Assembly: GCA_027016675.1 (NCBI GenBank)
Contig: JALUSH010000070.1
Location: 1-14,272, forward strand
Reading direction: 5' to 3'
Source of the DNA: Thermodesulfovibrio sp.
Lineage (GTDB): Bacteria > Nitrospirota > Thermodesulfovibrionia > Thermodesulfovibrionales > JdFR-85
Length of the DNA stretch: 14,272 nucleotides
A program made the translations under genes and the position numbers. Position 1 is the stretch's first letter. Each line of letters starts with the position of its first letter. Below, one piece after another: positions 14,227 to 14,272 of the stretch. Below the pieces are notes generated by a model. The model had not been told where the DNA came from, did no database searches, and worked only from the letters and a program-made list of their open reading frames with translations.

Positions 14227-14249
14227 ATTATAACAGTCTGTGTTATAAT
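14227..14249. promoter_or_regulatory. 23-bp perfect inverted repeat with extended -10 elements on both strands
   Basis: The arms ATTATAACA (14227-14235) and TGTTATAAT (14241-14249) are perfect complements, separated by GTCTG. Each arm read outward is TGTTATAAT, an extended -10 element (TGn plus TATAAT). On the minus strand this could start a transcript near 14220 with a leader of about 190 bases to the methyltransferase. On the plus strand it would drive whatever starts beyond 14260. It could also be a binding site for a dimeric regulator. No good -35 is seen on either side. Confidence 0.5.
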
Positions 14250-14272
14250 TTTAAATATAAAACCCATGAAGA

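Noticed and set aside
14262..14272. ATG at 14266 as the start of a plus-strand gene served by the promoter at 14244-14249
   Set aside because: Only seven bases are inside the window and there is no Shine-Dalgarno, so a gene cannot be supported from this sequence.

Overview
The window looks like chromosomal DNA of an AT-leaning anaerobic or microaerobic bacterium. Three genes point that way: a tungsten/molybdenum aldehyde:ferredoxin oxidoreductase (partial), a 2-oxoacid:ferredoxin oxidoreductase beta subunit, and an archaeal-type phosphoglycerate mutase. Together with the TatD-radical SAM fusion and the DUF3187 protein, the gene content would suit a Nitrospirota (Thermodesulfovibrio-like) or deltaproteobacterial lineage. 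There is no rRNA or other marker here, so this placement is an inference. I found no tRNA, rRNA, CRISPR array, intact transposase or phage gene.

Layout, left to right. Positions 1-7840 are read on the minus strand. From upstream to downstream these are a DUF3187 outer-membrane-type protein (7840-6866), apgM (6791-5583), a TatD-radical SAM fusion (5550-4156), a HemY/HemG-type porphyrinogen oxidase (4067-2700), a DUF465 small protein (2643-2410), ilvD (2242-587), and the first 71 codons of an AOR gene that leaves the window at position 1 (214-1). A rho-independent terminator at 2334-2357 separates the heme/DUF465 unit from ilvD. Separate promoter candidates are visible in front of apgM, the heme gene, ilvD and AOR. 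Positions 7907-12524 are a tight plus-strand operon: mobA, tatA, alr and a UPF0182 membrane protein, with junctions of 13 nt overlap, 0 nt gap and 4 nt overlap. After a short gap comes a 2-oxoacid ferredoxin oxidoreductase beta subunit (12589-13437), whose end overlaps a convergent SAM-dependent methyltransferase (14030-13428). The last 240 bases are non-coding and rich in hairpins, and hold a 23-bp inverted repeat that carries a TGTTATAAT promoter element on each strand.

Functionally the window mixes housekeeping metabolism (branched-chain amino acids, heme, glycolysis/gluconeogenesis, D-alanine) with low-potential redox chemistry. MobA (pterin cofactor nucleotide), TatA (export of folded, often cofactor-bearing proteins) and the AOR (a pterin-metal enzyme) fit one theme, although AOR is not co-transcribed with the other two.

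Points worth a second look are a 31-bp repeat (30/31 identical) in inverted orientation at the two ends of the window, both copies intergenic; several promoters placed so close to start codons without Shine-Dalgarno that leaderless mRNAs are likely; a beta subunit without its alpha partner; and the symmetric promoter with structured leader near 14031-14249. I see no clearly new multi-gene system here.
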